Source of the DNA: Hydractinia symbiolongicarpus
Lineage: Eukaryota > Cnidaria > Hydrozoa > Anthoathecata > Hydractiniidae
Reading direction: 5' to 3'
Length of the DNA stretch: 64,000 nt
Assembly (NCBI RefSeq): GCF_029227915.1
Contig: NC_079881.1
Span: 2,294,001 to 2,358,000, forward strand
Shown here: positions 12,866-26,450 of the stretch, in pieces
How the letters are laid out: each line of letters opens with the position of its first letter
Numbering within the stretch: the stretch's first letter is position 1
The notes under the pieces: generated by a model
Told to the model about the DNA's origin: nothing
What the model saw: the letters and a program-made list of their open reading frames with translations, nothing else
The model's database searches: none
Translations under genes and position numbers: made by a program

Positions 12866-15420
12866 AAATACATGTAAATACATGTGACGCAACCGTAATA
12901 ACTCAAACGGATTGATACCGCCAAGAAGTCGATGAAATCTAGTTTTTGAGGATGTCTCTATTTCTTCAGCACGTGCTAACGGCCAGGATTGGTCCCACAG
13001 TAAGAAAAGACTTATTTTTCTAAATTTTTAAATAAAGTGTTACCACAGAGCCTAGTGTAATCGCTCAATTCCAGCCATCACGTCAAATTAAGAAGAAAGT
13101 TATTCCTTGGAGACCAATTGGCTCATCTATCACATTTATAAGGACATAGTCCAGAGTCAGTTCAATTAATTCCCACAGTCAATCGTTTCACTATTAAAAG
13201 CAATACAACTTAGTAAAATTGGAAGAAAATCACTAAATACATGTTGGTACGAATATGTGACGCAACCGTTGTAACTCAAACGAATTGACACCGTTAGAAA
13301 GTCAATGAAATATAGTTTTTGAAACTGTCTCTACTTCTTCAGTGAGAACTAACGGCTAGGATTGGTCCCACAGTAAAAACAGACTTATTTATCTTAATTT
13401 TTTAACAAAGAGTTGCCACAGTGCCCACTGTAATCGCTGAGTTCCAGCAATCATGTCAAATTAAGAAAAATGTTACTTCTTGTAGTCAAACTGGCTTATT
13501 TATCACAGCTATATGGTCAAAATCCAAAATCAGTTCAATTAAGTCCCACAGTCAAACGTTTCACTGTTAAAAGCGATGTAACCTAGTAATATCCGAATAC
13601 TATTGCAAAATACATGTGGGGACGAATATGTGACGCAACAGTTGTAACTGAAACGGATTGATACCATTAAAAAGTCAATAAAATGTAGTTTTTGAAACTG
13701 TCGCTATTTCTTCAGGCGGCGATAACGACTAGGATTGGTCCCACAGTAAAAAATGGCTTTTTTATTTAAATTTTTAATAAAGCGCTGCCACAGCGCCCAG
13801 TGTAATCGCTGAGTTCCAGCAATCATGTCAAGTTAAGAAGAATGTTATTTCTTGTAGTCAAACCGGCTCATTTATCACATTTATAAGGTCAAAGTCCAAA
13901 ATCAGTTCAATTAAGTCCCACAGTCAAACGTTTCACTGTTAAAAGCGATGCAACCTAGTAATATCCGAATACTATTGCGAAACACATGTTGGTACGAAAA
14001 TGTGACGCAACCGTAGTAACTCAAACGGATTAACACCGTTAGAAAGTCAATGAAATGTAGTTTTTAAACCGTCTCTATTTCTTCAGCGCGAACTAACGGC
14101 TGGGATTGGTCCCAAAGTAAAAAATGACTTATTTAACTTAACTTTTAAATAAAACGCTACCACAGTGCCCAGTGCAATCGCTGAGTTCCAGCAATCAAGT
14201 CAAATTAAGAAGAATGTTACTTCTTGTAGTCAAACTGGCTCATTTATCACATTTACAAGGTCAAAGTCCAAAATCAGTTCAATTATTTCCCACAGTCAAT
14301 CGTTTCACTGTTAAAAGCGATATAACTTAGTAATATCGAAAAAATATCTCTAAATACATGTTGGTATGAAAATGTGACGCAACCGTTGTAACTCAAACGG
14401 ATTGACACCGCCAAGAAGTCAATGTAATGCAGTTTTTATAACTTTCTCTATTTCTTCAGCGCAAACTAACGGCTGGGATTGGTCCCACAGTAAAAAATGA
14501 CTTACTTAACTTAATTTTTAAACAAAACTCTACCACAGCGCCCAGTGCAATCGCTGAGTTCCAGCAATCATGTCAAATTAAGAAGAATGTTACTTCTTGT
14601 AGTCGAACTTGCTCATTTATCACATTTATAAGGTCAAAGTCTAAAATCAGTTCAATTAATTCCCACAGTCAAACGTTTTACTGTTAAAAGCGATCCAACC
14701 TAGTAATATCCAAATACTATCGCTAAATACATGTAAATATATGTGACGCAACCGTAATAACTCAAACGGATTGATACCGCCAAGAAGTCGATGAAATCTA
14801 GTTTTTGAGGATGTCTCTATTTCTTCAGCGCGTGTTAACGGCCAGGATTGGTCCCACAGTAAGAAAAGACTTATTTTTCTAAATTTTTAAATAAAGCGCA
14901 ACCACAGAGCCTAGTGTAATCGCTCAATTCCAGCCATCACGTCAAATTAAGAAGAAAGTTATTCCTTGGAGACCAATTGGCTCATCTATCACATTTATAA
15001 GGACATAGTCCAGAGTCAGTTCAATTAATTACCACAGTCAATCGTTTCACTATTAAAAGGAATACAACTTAGTAAAATTAGAAGAAAATCACTAAATACA
15101 TGTTGGTACGAATATGTGACGCAACCGTTGTAACTCAAACGAATTGACACCGTTAGAAAGTCAATGAAATATAGTTTTTGAAACTGTCTCTACTTCTTCA
15201 GTGAGAACTAACGGCTAGGATTGGTCCCACAGTAAAAACAGACTTATTTATCTTAATTTTTTAACAAAGAGTTACCACAGTGCCCACTGTAATCGCTGAG
15301 TTCCAGCAATCATGTCAAATTAAGAAGAGTGTTACTTCTTGTAGTCAAACTGGCTTATTTATCACATCTATATGGTCAAAATCCAAAATCAGTTCAATTA
15401 AGTCCCACAGTCAAACGTTT
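12866..15420 (+). repeat. Zone II second 9-monomer unit, incomplete
   Basis: It matches 9,522-12,076 at an offset of 3,344 bp until about 15,420. There the expected 'gaacg…gatgcaacctag…cgaaacacatgttagtacg' monomer is replaced by one with 'gatgtaacctag…caaaatacatgtgggg', the type found near 13,565. The expected 'aaatacatgtaaat' marker at about 16,210 is absent. Confidence 0.75.
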
Positions 15421-17640
15421 CACTGTTAAAAGCGATGTAACCTAGTAATATCCGAATACTATTGCAAAATACATGTGGGGACGAATATGTGACGCAACAG
15501 TTGTAACTGAAACGGATTGATACCATTAGAAACTCAATAAAATGTAGTTTTTGAAACTGTCGCTATTTCTTCAGGTGGCGATAACGACTAGGATTGGTCC
15601 CACAGTAAAAAATGACTTTTTTATTTAAATTTTTAATAAAACGCAGCCACAGCGCCCAGTGTAATCGCTGAGTTCCAGCAATCATGTCAAGTTAAAAAGA
15701 ATGTTATTTCTTGTAGTCAAACCGGCTCATTTATCACATTTATAAGGTCAAAGTCCAAAATCAGTTCAATTAAGTCCCACAGTCAAACGTTTCACTGTTA
15801 AAAGCGATGCAACCTAGTAATATCCGAATACTATTGCGAAACACATGTTGGTACGAATATGTGATGCAACGTTGTAACTCAAACAGATTGATACAGTCAA
15901 GAAGTCGATGAAATGTAGTTTTTGAGAATGTCTCTGTTTCTTCAGCGCGTGCTAACGGCCAGGATTAGTCCCGCAGTAAAAAGAGACTTATTTATCTAAC
16001 TTTTTAAATAAAGCACTACCACAGAGCCTAGTGTGCTCGCTGAATTTCAGCAATCTTGTCGAATTAAGAAGAATGTTATTCCTTGGAGCCCAGTTGGCTC
16101 ATTTATCGCATTTACAAGGTCACAGTCTAGAATCAGTTCGATTAAGTCCCACAGTCAATCGTCTCACTGTTAAAAGCGATGCAACTTAGTCATAACGGAA
16201 GAAAAACAGTAAATACATGTTAGTACGAAAATGTGACGCAACCGTTGTAACTCAAACGGATTAACACCGTTAGAAAGTCAATGAAATGTAGTTTTTAAAC
16301 CGTCCCTATTTCTTCAGCGCGAACTAACGGCTGGGATTGGTCCCAAAGTAAAAAATGACTTATTTAACTTAACTTTTAAATAAAACGCTACCACAGTGCC
16401 CAGTGCAATCGCTGAGTTCCAGCAATCAAGTGAAATTAAGAAGAATGTTAATTCTTGTAGTCAAACTGGCTCATTTATCACATTTACAAGGTCAAAGTCC
16501 AAAATCAGTTCAATTATTTCCCACAGTCAATCGTTTCACTGTTAAAAGCGATATAACTTAGTAACATCGGAAAGATATCACTAAATACATGTTGGTACGA
16601 ATATGTGACGCTACCGTTTTAACTCAAACGGATTGACACCGTTAGAAAGTCAATGAAATGTAATTTTTAAAACTGTCTCTATTTCTTCAAGGCGAACTAA
16701 CGGCTGGGATTGGTCCCACAGTAAAAAATGACTTATTTAATTTAATTTATAAATAAAACTCTACCACAGTGCCCAGTGCAATCGCTGAGTTCCAGCAATC
16801 ATGTCAAATTAAGAAGAATGCTATTTCTTGTAGTCAAACTGGCTCATATATCACATTTATAAAGTCAAAGTCCAAAATCAGTTCAATTAAGTCCCACAGT
16901 CAAACGTTTCACTGTTAAAGGCGATGCAACCTAGTAACATCCGAATACTATCGCTAAATACATGTTGGTACGAATATGTGATGCAACGTTCTAACTCAAA
17001 CGGATTGATACCGCCAAGAAGTCGATGAAATGCAGTTTTTGAGAATGTCTCTGTTTCTTCAGCGCGTGCTAACGGCCAGGATTAGTCCCACGGTAAAAAG
17101 AGGCTTATCTATCTAACTTTTTAAATAAAGCACGACCACAGAGCCTAGTGTACTCGCTGAATTCCAGCAATCATGTCAAATTAAGAAGAATGTTATTTCT
17201 TGTAGTCAAAGTGGCTCATTTATCACATTTATAAGGTCAAAGTCCAAAATCAGTTCAATTAAGCCCCACAGTCAATCGTTTCACTGTTAAAAGCGATATA
17301 ACTTAGTAATATCGGAAACATATCACTAAATACATGTTGGTATGAATATGTGACGCAACCGTTGTAACTCAAACGGATTGACACCGCCAAGAAGTCAATG
17401 TAATGTAGTTTTTGAAACTGTCTCTATTTCTTCAGCGCGAACTAACGGCTGGGATTGGTCCCACAGTAAAAAATGACTTATTTAACTTAGTTTTTAAATA
17501 AAAGGCTTCCACAGCGCCCAGTGCAATCGCTGAGTTCCAGCAACCATGTCAAATTAAGAAGAATGTTATTTCTTGTAGTCAAAATGGCTCATTTATCACA
17601 TTTATAAGGTCAAAATCCAAAATCAGTTGAATTAAGTCCC

Positions 17641-18384
17641 ACAGTCAAACGTTTCACTGATAAAAGCGATGCAACCTAGTAATATCCGAATACTATCGCT
17701 AAATACATGTGGGGACGAATATGTTACGCAACCGTTGTAACTCAAACGGATTGATACCGTTAGAAAGTCAATGAAATGTAGTTTTTGAAACTGTCGCTAT
17801 TTCTTCAGCGCGTGATAACGGCTAGGATTGATCCCACAGTGAAAAATAACTTTTTTATTTAAATTTTAAAATGAAGCGCTACCACAGCGCCCAGTGTAAT
17901 CGCTGAGTTCCGGCAATCATGTCAAATTAAGAAGAATGTTATTTCTTAGGTCCAGTTGGCTCACTTATCACATTCATAAGGACACAGTCCAAAGTTAGTT
18001 CAATTAAGTTCCACAGTCAAACGTTTCACTGATAAAAGCGATGCAACCTAGTAATATCCGAATACTATCGCTAAATACATGTGGGGACGAATATGTGACG
18101 CAACCGTTGTAACTCAAACGGATTGATACCGTTAGAAAGTCAATGAAATGTAGTTTTTGAAACTGTCGCTATTTCTTCAGCGCGTGATAACGGCTAGGAT
18201 TGGTTCCACAGTGAAAAATAACTTTTTTATTTAAATTTTTAAATGAAGCGCTACCACAGCGCCCAGTGTAATCGCTGAGTCCCGGCAATCATGTCAAATT
18301 AAGAAGAATGTTATTTCTTGGGTCCAGTTGCCTCACTTATCACATTCATAAGGTCACAGTCCAAAGTTAGTTCAATTAAGTTCC
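17641..18384 (+). repeat. Tandem duplication of a single A monomer
   Basis: Two successive monomers share the same variant string around aaacgtttcactga, gatgcaacctagtaatatcc and tgtggggacgaatatg at an exact offset of 372 bp. Elsewhere in the array this monomer type normally alternates with a different type, so the adjacency points to a local one-monomer exchange. Confidence 0.65.
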
Positions 18385-18734
18385 ACAGTCAATCGTTTCA
18401 CTTTTAAAAGCGATATAACTTAGTAATATCGTGAAAATATCACTAAATACATGTTGGTGTGATTATGTGACGCAACCGCTGTAACTCAAACGGATTGATA
18501 CTGCCAAGATGTCAATGTAATGTAGTGTTTATAACTGTCTCTATTTCTTCAGCGCGAACTAACGGCTGGGATTGCTCCCACAGTAAAAATTGACTTATTT
18601 AACTTAGTTTTTAAATAAAAGGCTACCACAACGACCAGTGCAATCGCTGAGTTCCAGCAATCAGTCAAATTAAAAAGAATGTTATTTCTTGTAGTCAAAC
18701 TGGCTCATTTATCACATTTATAAGGTCAAAGTCC

Positions 18735-19250
18735 AAAGTCAGTTCATTTAAGTTCCACAGTCAATCGTTTCACTTTTAAAAGCGATATAACTTAGTAATA
18801 TCGGAAAAGTATCACTGAATACATGTTGTTACGGATATGTGACGCAACATTTGTAACTCAAACGGATTGATACTGCCAAGATGTCAATAAAATGTAGTTT
18901 TTGAAACTGTCGCTATATCTTCAGCGCGTAATAACGGCTAGGATTGGTCCCACAGCGAAAAATAAATTTTTTATTTAAATTTTTAAATGAAGCGCTACCA
19001 CAGCGCCCAGTGTAATCGCTGAGTTCCGGCAATCATGTCAAATTAAGAAGAATGTTATTTCTTGGGTCCAGTTGGCTCACTTATCACATTCATAAGGTCA
19101 CAGTCCAAAGTTAGTTCATTTAAGTTCCACAGTCAATCGTTTCACTTTTAAAAGCGATATAACTTAGTAATATCGGAAAAGTATCACTGAATACATGTTG
19201 TTACGGATATGTGACGCAACATTTGTAACTCAAACGGATTGATACCACCA
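18735..19250 (+). repeat. Second tandem duplication of an A monomer segment
   Basis: The rare string 'gtatcactgaatacatgttg' followed by 'ttacggatatgtgacgcaac' appears near 18,809 and 19,181, one monomer apart. The preceding 'gttcatttaagttccacag' is also found in both copies. I did not see this combination elsewhere in the window. Confidence 0.6.
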
Positions 19251-20759
19251 AGAAGTCAATGAGATGTAGTTTTTGAGAATGTCTCTATTTCTTCAGTGCG
19301 TGCTAACGGCCAGGATTGGTGCCACAGTAAAAAAAGACTTATTTATCTAAATTTTTAAATAAAGCGCTACCACACAGACTATTGTAATTGCTGATATCCA
19401 GCAATCACGTCAATTTAAGGAGAATGTTATTTCTTGGAGTCCAATTGGCTCACTTATCACATTTATAACATCACAGTCCAAAGTTACTTCAATTAAGTCC
19501 CAGAGTCAATCGTTTTACTGTTAAAAGCGATATAACTTAGTAATATCGGAAGAATATCACTAAATACATGTGGGGACGAATATGTGACGCAACCGTTGTA
19601 ACTCAAACGGATTGATACTGTTAGAAAGTCAATGAAATGTAGTTTTTGAAACTGTCGTTATTTCCTCAGCGCGTGATAACGGCTAGGATTGGTCCCACAG
19701 TGAAAAATAACTTTTTTATTTAAATTTTTAAATGAAGCGCTACAACAGCGCCCAGTGTAATCGCTGAGTTCCGGCAATCATGTCAAATTAAGAAAAATGT
19801 TATTTCTTGGGTCCAGTTGGCTCACTTATCACATTCGTAACGTCACAGTCCAAAGTTAGTTCAAATAAGTTCCACAGTCAATCGCTTCACTTTTAAAAGC
19901 GATATAACTTAGTAATATCGGAAAGATATCACTAAATACATGTTGGTACGAATTTGTGACGCAACCGTTGTAACTCAAACAGATTGATACTGCAAAGAAG
20001 TCAATGAAATGTAGTTTTTGAGAATGTCTCCATTTCTTCAGCGCGTGCTAACGGCCAGGATTGGTCCCACAGTAAGAAAAGACTTATTTTTCTAAATTTT
20101 AAATAAAGCGCTACCACAGAGCCTAGTGTAATCGCTGAATTCCAGCCATCACGTCAAATTAAGAAGAAAGTTATTCCTTGGAGACAAATTGGCTCATCTA
20201 TCACATTTGTAAGGACATAGTCCAAAGTCCGTTCAATTAATTCCCACAGTCGATCGTTTCACTGTTAAAAGCACTACAACTTAGTAAAATTGAAAGAAAA
20301 TTACTAAATACATGTTGGTACGAATATGTGACGCAACCGTTGTAACTCAAACGGATTGACACTGTTAGAAAGTCAATGATATATAGTTTCTGAAACTGTC
20401 TCTACTTCTTCAGTGCGAACTAACGGCTAGCATTGGTCCCACAATAAAAACAGACTTATTTATCCTAATTTTTTAACAAAGAGTTACCACAGTGCCTACT
20501 TTAATCGCTGAGTTCCAGCAATCATGTCAAATTAAGAAGAATGTTACTTCTTGTAGTCAAACTGGCTTATTTATCATATCTATATGGTCAAAGTCCAAAA
20601 TCAGTTCAATTAAGTCCCACAGTCAAACGTTTCACTGTTAAAAGCGATGCAACCTAGTAATATCCGAATACTATCGCTAAATACATGTGGGGAGGAATAT
20701 GTGACGCAACGTTATAACTCAAACGGATTGATACAGCCAAGAAGTCGATGAAATGAAGT

Positions 20760-21950
20760 TTTTGAGAATGTCTCTGTTTCTTCAGCGCGTGCTAACGGCC
20801 AGGATTAGTCCCACAGTAAAAAGAAACTTATTTATCTAACTTTTTAAATAAAGCACTACCACAGAGACTAGTGTACTCGCTGAATTCCAGCAATCATGTC
20901 GAATTAAGAAGAATGTTATTCCTTGGAGCCCAGTTGGCTCATTTATTGCATTTACAAGGTCACAGTCCAGAATCAGTTCAATTAAGTCCCACAGTCAATC
21001 GTCTCACTGTTAAAAGCGATATAACTTAGTAACATCGGAAAGATATCACTATATACATGTTGGTACGAATATGTGATTCAACGTTGTAACTCAAACGGAT
21101 TGACACCGTTAGAAAGTCAATGAAATGTAATTTTTGAAACTGTCTCTATTTCTTCAGGGCGAACTAACGGCTGGGATTGGTCCCACAGTAAAGAATGACT
21201 TATTTAACTTAATCTTTTAAAAAAACTCTACCACAGCGCCCAGTGCAATCGCTGAGTTCCAGCAATCATGTCAAATTAAGAAGAATGCTATTTCTTGTTG
21301 TCAAACTGGCTCATATATCACATTTATTATGTCAAAGTGCAAAATCAGTTCAATTAAGTCCCACAGTCAAACATTTCACTGTTAAAGGCGATGCAACCTA
21401 GTAACATCCGAATACTATCGCTAAATACATGTTGGTGCGAATATGTGATTCAACGTTGTAACTCAAACGGATTGATACCGCCAAGAAGTCGATGAAATGT
21501 AGTTTTTGAGAATGTCTCTGTTTCTTAAGCGCGCGATAACGGCTAGGATTGGTCCCACAGTAAAAAATGACTTTTTTATTTATATTTTTAAATGAAGTGC
21601 TACCACAGCGCCCAGTGTAATCGCTGAGTTCCGGCAATCATGTCAAATTAAGAAGAATGATATTTCTTGGGATACAGTTGGCTGACTTATCACATTTATA
21701 AGATCACAGTCCAAAGTTACTTCAATTAAGTTCCACAGTCAATCGTTTCACTTTTAAAAGCGATATAACTTAGTAATATCGGAAAGATATCACTAAATAC
21801 ATGTTGTTACGGATATGTGACGCAACCTTTGTAACTAAAACGGATTGATACCGCCAAGAAGTCAATGTAATGTAGTTTCTGAAACTGTCTCTATTTCTTC
21901 AGTGCGAACTAACGGCTGGGATTGGTCCCACAGTAAAAAATGACTTATTT
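20760..21950 (+). repeat. Segmental duplication within family A, copy 1
   Basis: Matches 27,085-28,275 at an offset of 6,324 bp, exactly 17 monomers of 372. Shared rare features include 'aatcttttaaaaaaactc' near 21,213, 'caaacatttcactg' near 21,369, 'catgttggtgcg' near 21,428 and 'agaatgatatttcttgg' near 21,655. Differences are a few single bases, such as 'cttaagcgcg' here against 'cttcagcgcg' in copy 2. Confidence 0.8.
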
Positions 21951-23469
21951 AACTTAGTTTTTAAATAAATGGCTTTCACAGCGCCCAGTGCAATCGCTGA
22001 GTTCCAGCAATCATGTCAAATTAAGAAGAATGTTATTTCTTTTAGTCAAACTGGCTCATTTATCACATTTATAAGGTCAAAGTCCAAAATCAGTTCAATT
22101 AAGTCCCACAGTCAAACGTTTCACTGATAAAAGCGATGCAACCTAGTAATATCCGAATACTATCGCTAAATACATGTGGGGACGAAAATGTGACGCAACC
22201 GTTGTAACTCAAACGGATTGATACCGTTAGAAAGTCAATGAAATGTAGTTTTTGAAACTGTCGCTATTTCTTCAGCGCGTGATAACGGCTAGGATTGGTC
22301 CCACAGTGAAGAATAACTTTTTTATTTAAATTTTTAAATGAAGCGCTACCACAGCGCCCAGTGTAATTGCTGAGTTCCGTCAATCGTGTCAAATTAAGAA
22401 GAATGTTATTTCTTGGGTCCATTTGGCTCACTCATCACATTCATAAGGTCACAGTCCAAAGTTAGTTCAATTAATTTCCACAGTCAATCGTTTCACTTTT
22501 AAAAGCGATATAACTTAGTAATATCGGAAAAAATATCACTAAATAATTGTTGGTATGAATATGTGACGCAACCGTTGTAACTCAAACGGATTGATACCGC
22601 CAAGAAGTCAATGTAATGTAGTTTTTAAAACTGTCTCTATTATTCTTCAGCGCGAACTAACGGCTGGGATTATTCCCACAGTAAAAAATGACTTATTTAA
22701 CTTAGTTTTTAAATAAAAGGCTACCACAACGCCCAGTGCAATGGCTGAGTTCCAGCAATCATGTCAAATTTAGAAGAATGTTATTTGTTGTAGTCAAACT
22801 GGCTCATTTATCACATTTATAAGGTCAAAGTCCAAAATCAGTTCAATTAAGTCCCACAGTCAAATGTTTCACTGATAAAAGCGATGCAATTTAGTAATAT
22901 CCGAATACTATCGCTAAATACATGCGGGGACGAACATGTGACGCAACCGCTGTAACTCAAACGGGTTGATACCGTTAGAAAGTCAATGAAATGTAGTTTT
23001 TGAAACTGTCGCTATTTTTTCAGCGCGTGATAACGGCTAGGATTGGTCCCACAGTGAAAAATAACTTTTTTATTTAAATATTTAAATGAAGCGCTACCAC
23101 AGCGAGGCTGAGTTCCGGCAATCATGTCAAATTAAGAAGAATGTTATTTCCTGGGTCCAGTTGGCTCACTGATCACATTCATAAGGTCACAGTCCAAAGT
23201 TAGTTCAATTAAGTTCCACAGTCAATCGTTTCACTTTTAAAGGCGATATAACTTAGTAATATCGGAAAGATATCACTAAATACATGTTGTTACGGATATG
23301 TGACGCAACCTTTGTAACTAAAACGGATTGATACCGCCAAGAAGTCAATGTAATGTAGTTGCTGAAACTGTCTCTATTTCTTCAGTGCGAACTAACGGCT
23401 GGGATTGGTCCCACAGTAAAAAATGACTTATTTAACTTAGTTTTTAAATAAATGGCTTTCACAGCGCCC

Positions 23470-24959
23470 AGTGCAATCGCTGAGTTCCAGCAATCATGTC
23501 AAATTAAGAAGAATGTTATTTCTTGTAGTCAAAGTGGCTCATTTATCACATTTATAAGGTCAAAGTCCAAAATCAGTTCAATTAAGTCCCACAGTCAAAC
23601 GTTTCACTGATAAAAGCGATGCAACCTAGTAATATCCGAATACTATCGCTAAATACATGTGGGGACGAATATGTGACGCCACCGTTGTAACTCAAACGGA
23701 TTGATACCGTTAGAAAGTCAATGAAATGTAGTTTTTGAAACTATCGCTATTTCTTCAGCGCGTGATAACGGCTAGGATTGGTCCTACAGTGAAAAATAAC
23801 TTTTTTATTTAATTTTTTAAATGAAGCGCTACCACAGCGCCCAGTGTAATCGTTGAGTTCCGGCAATCATGTCAAATTAAGAAGAATGTTATTTCTTGGG
23901 GTTCAATTGGCTCACTTATCACATTCATAAGGTAACAGTTCAAAGTTAGTTCAATTAAGTTCCACAGTCAATCGTTTCACTGGTAAAAGCGATATAACTT
24001 AGTAATATCGGAAAAATATCACTAAATACATGTTGGTAGGAATATGTGACGGATCCATTGTAACTCAAACGGATTGATACCGCCAAGAAGTCAATGTAAT
24101 GTAGTTTTTGAAACTGTCTCTATTTCTTCAGTGCGAACTAATGGCTGGGATTGGTCCCACAGTAAAAAATGACTTACTTAACTAAGTTTTTAAATAGAGG
24201 CTTCCACAGCGCTCAGTGCAATCGCTGAGTTCCAGCAATCATGTCAAATTAGGAAGAATGTTATTTCTTGTAGTCAAAGTGGCTCATTTATCACATTTAT
24301 AAGGTCAAAGTTCAAAATCAGTTCAATTAAGTCCCACAGTCAAACGTTTCACTGATAAAAGCGATTCAACCTAGTAATATCCGAATACTATCTCTAAATA
24401 CATGTGGGGACGAATATGTGACGCAACCGTTGTAACTCAAACGGATTGATACCGTTAGAAAGTCAATGAAATGTAGTTTTTGAAACTGTCGCTATTTCTT
24501 CAGCGCGTGATAACGGCTAGGATTGGTCCCACAGTGAAAAATAACTTTTTTATTTAAATTTTTAAATGAAGCGCTACCACAGCGCCCAGTGTAATCGCTG
24601 AGTTCCGGCAATCATGTCAAATTAAGAAGAATGTTATTTCTTGGGTCCAGTTGGCTCACTTATCACATTCATAAGGTCACAGTCCAAAGTTAGTTCAATT
24701 AAGTTCCGCAGTCAATCGTTTCACTTTTAAAAGCGATGTAACTTAGTAATATCGGAAAAATATGACTAAATACATGTTGGTATGAATATGTGACGCAACC
24801 GTTGTAACTCAAACGGATTGATACCGCAGAGAAGTCAATGTAATGTAGTTTTTGAAACTGTCTCTATTTCTTCAGTGCGAACTAACGGCTGGGATTGGTC
24901 CCACAGTAAAAAATGACTTACTTAACTAAGTTTTTAAATAGAGGCTTCCACAGCGCCCA
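23470..24959 (+). repeat. Tandem 4-monomer unit (1,489 bp), copy 1
   Basis: Carries the rare 'gtgacggatccattg' (GGATCC at 24,051), 'gtcctacagtg', 'gttgagttccgg', 'ggggttcaattgg', 'gaactaatggctggg' and 'ttaggaagaatg'. All recur 1,489 bp later. Differences from copy 2 are few: the left edge differs ('aaatggctttcacag' here against 'aatagaggcttccacag'), as do scattered single bases. Confidence 0.75.
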
Positions 24960-26450
24960 GTGCAATCGCTGAGTTCCAGCAATCATGTCAAATTAAGAAG
25001 AATGTTATTTCTTGTAGTCAAAGTGGCTCATTTATCACATTTATAAGGTCAAAGTCCAAAATCAGTTCAATTAAGTCCCACAGTCAAACGTTTCACTGAT
25101 AAAAGCGATGCAACCTAGTAATATCCGAATACTATCGCTAAATACATGTGGGGACGAATATGTGACGCCACCGTTGTAACTCAAACGGATTGATACCGTT
25201 AGAAAGTCAATGAAATGTAGTTTTTGAAACTATCGCTATTTCTTCAGCGCGTGATAACGGCTAGGATTGGTCCTACAGTGAAAAATAACTTTTTTATTTA
25301 AATTTTTAAATGAAGCGCTACCACAGCGCCCAGTGTAATCGTTGAGTTCCGGCAATCATGTCAAATTAAGAAGAATGTTATTTCTTGGGGTTCAATTGGC
25401 TCACTTATCACATTCATAAGGTAACAGTCCAAAGTTAGTTCAATTAAGTTCCACAGTCAATCGTTTCACTGGTAAAAGCGATATAACTTAGTAATATCGG
25501 AAAAATATCACTAAATACATGTTGGTAGGAATATGTGACGGATCCATTGTAACTCAAACGGATTGATACCGCCAAGAAGTCAATGTAATGTAGTTTTTGA
25601 AACTGTCTCTATTTCTTCAGTGCGAACTAATGGCTGGGATTGGTCCCACAGTAAAAAATGACTTACTTAACTAAGTTTTTAAATAGAGGCTTCCACAGCG
25701 CTCAGTGCAATCGCTGAGTTCCAGCAATCATGTCAAGTTAGGAAGAATGTTATTTCTTGTAGTCAAAGTGGCTCATTTATCACATTTATAAGGTCAAAGT
25801 TCAAAATCAGTTCAATTAAGTCCCACAGTCAAACGTTTCACTGATAAAAGCGATTCAACCTAGTAATATCCGAATACTATCTCTAAATACATGTGGGGAC
25901 GAATATGTGACGCAACCGTTGTAACTCAAACGGATTGATACCGTTAGAAAGTCAATGAAATGTAGTTTTTGAAACTGTCGCTATTTCTTCAGCGCGTGAT
26001 AACGGCTAGGATTGGTCCCACAGTGAAAAATAACTTTTTTATTTAAATTTTTAAATGAAGCGCTACCACAGCGCCCAGTGTAATCGCTGAGTTCCGGCAA
26101 TCATGTCAAATTAAGAAGAATGTTATTTCTTGGGTCCAGTTGGCTCACTTATCACATTCATAAGGTCACAGTCCAAAGTTAGTTCAATTAAGTTCCGCAG
26201 TCAATCGTTTCACTTTTAAAAGCGATATAACTTAGTAATATCGGAAAAATATGACTAAATACATGTTGGTATGAATATGTGACGCAACCGTTGTAACTCA
26301 AACGGATTGATACCGCAGAGAAGTCAATGTAATGTAGTTTTTGAAACTGTCTCTATTTCTTCAGTGCGAACTAACGGCTGGGATTGGTCCCACAGTAAAA
26401 AATGACTTACTTAACTAAGTTTTTAAATAGAGGCTTCCACAGCGCCCAGT
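24960..26450 (+). repeat. Tandem 4-monomer unit (1,489 bp), copy 2
   Basis: Second copy with GGATCC at 25,540, followed by the start of a third (about 26,450-26,620). The third loses the match where 'gtcccacagtg' replaces 'gtcctacagtg' near 26,760. A further isolated relative of the diagnostic monomer is at about 30,830-31,130 (GGATCC at 31,125), 15 monomers downstream. Confidence 0.75.

Larger units (their letters stand above)
5950..15420 (+). repeat. Family A zone II: composite 5+4 (9-monomer) higher-order repeat
   Basis: A distinctive monomer, with 'aaatacatgt' followed by 'aaatatatgtgacg' (not the usual 'tggtacg' or 'ggggacg'), starts at 6181, 8038, 9522, 11381, 12866 and 14725. The spacings alternate 1857, 1484, 1859, 1485 and 1859, i.e. 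5 and 4 monomers by turns, so the full period is about 3,344 bp. A second marker, 'ttcaggcggcgataac', sits at 7028, 10369 and 13713 (spacings 3341 and 3344). The first 5-monomer unit (6181-8037) differs in composition from the later ones. Confidence 0.85.
15420..20760 (+). repeat. Family A zone III: transitional monomers with single-monomer duplications
   Basis: Head-to-tail A monomers continue without a multi-monomer period that I can follow. Two pairs of adjacent monomers look like recent single-unit duplications. 'acagtcaaacgtttcactga' with its downstream 'tgtggggacg' starts at 17,641 and again at 18,013 (372 bp). 'gtatcactgaatacatgttg' recurs near 18,809 and 19,181 (372 bp). The leftmost part (15,420-16,600) still carries zone II monomer types in another order. 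Confidence 0.6.

Noticed and set aside
21398-21637. A 79-codon minus-strand frame with an identical translation at 27,722-27,961
   Set aside because: The identity is explained by the 6,324-bp segmental duplication. At least one base differs silently (cttaag/ctgaag), but a single silent change is no evidence for protein selection, and other A monomers break the frame.
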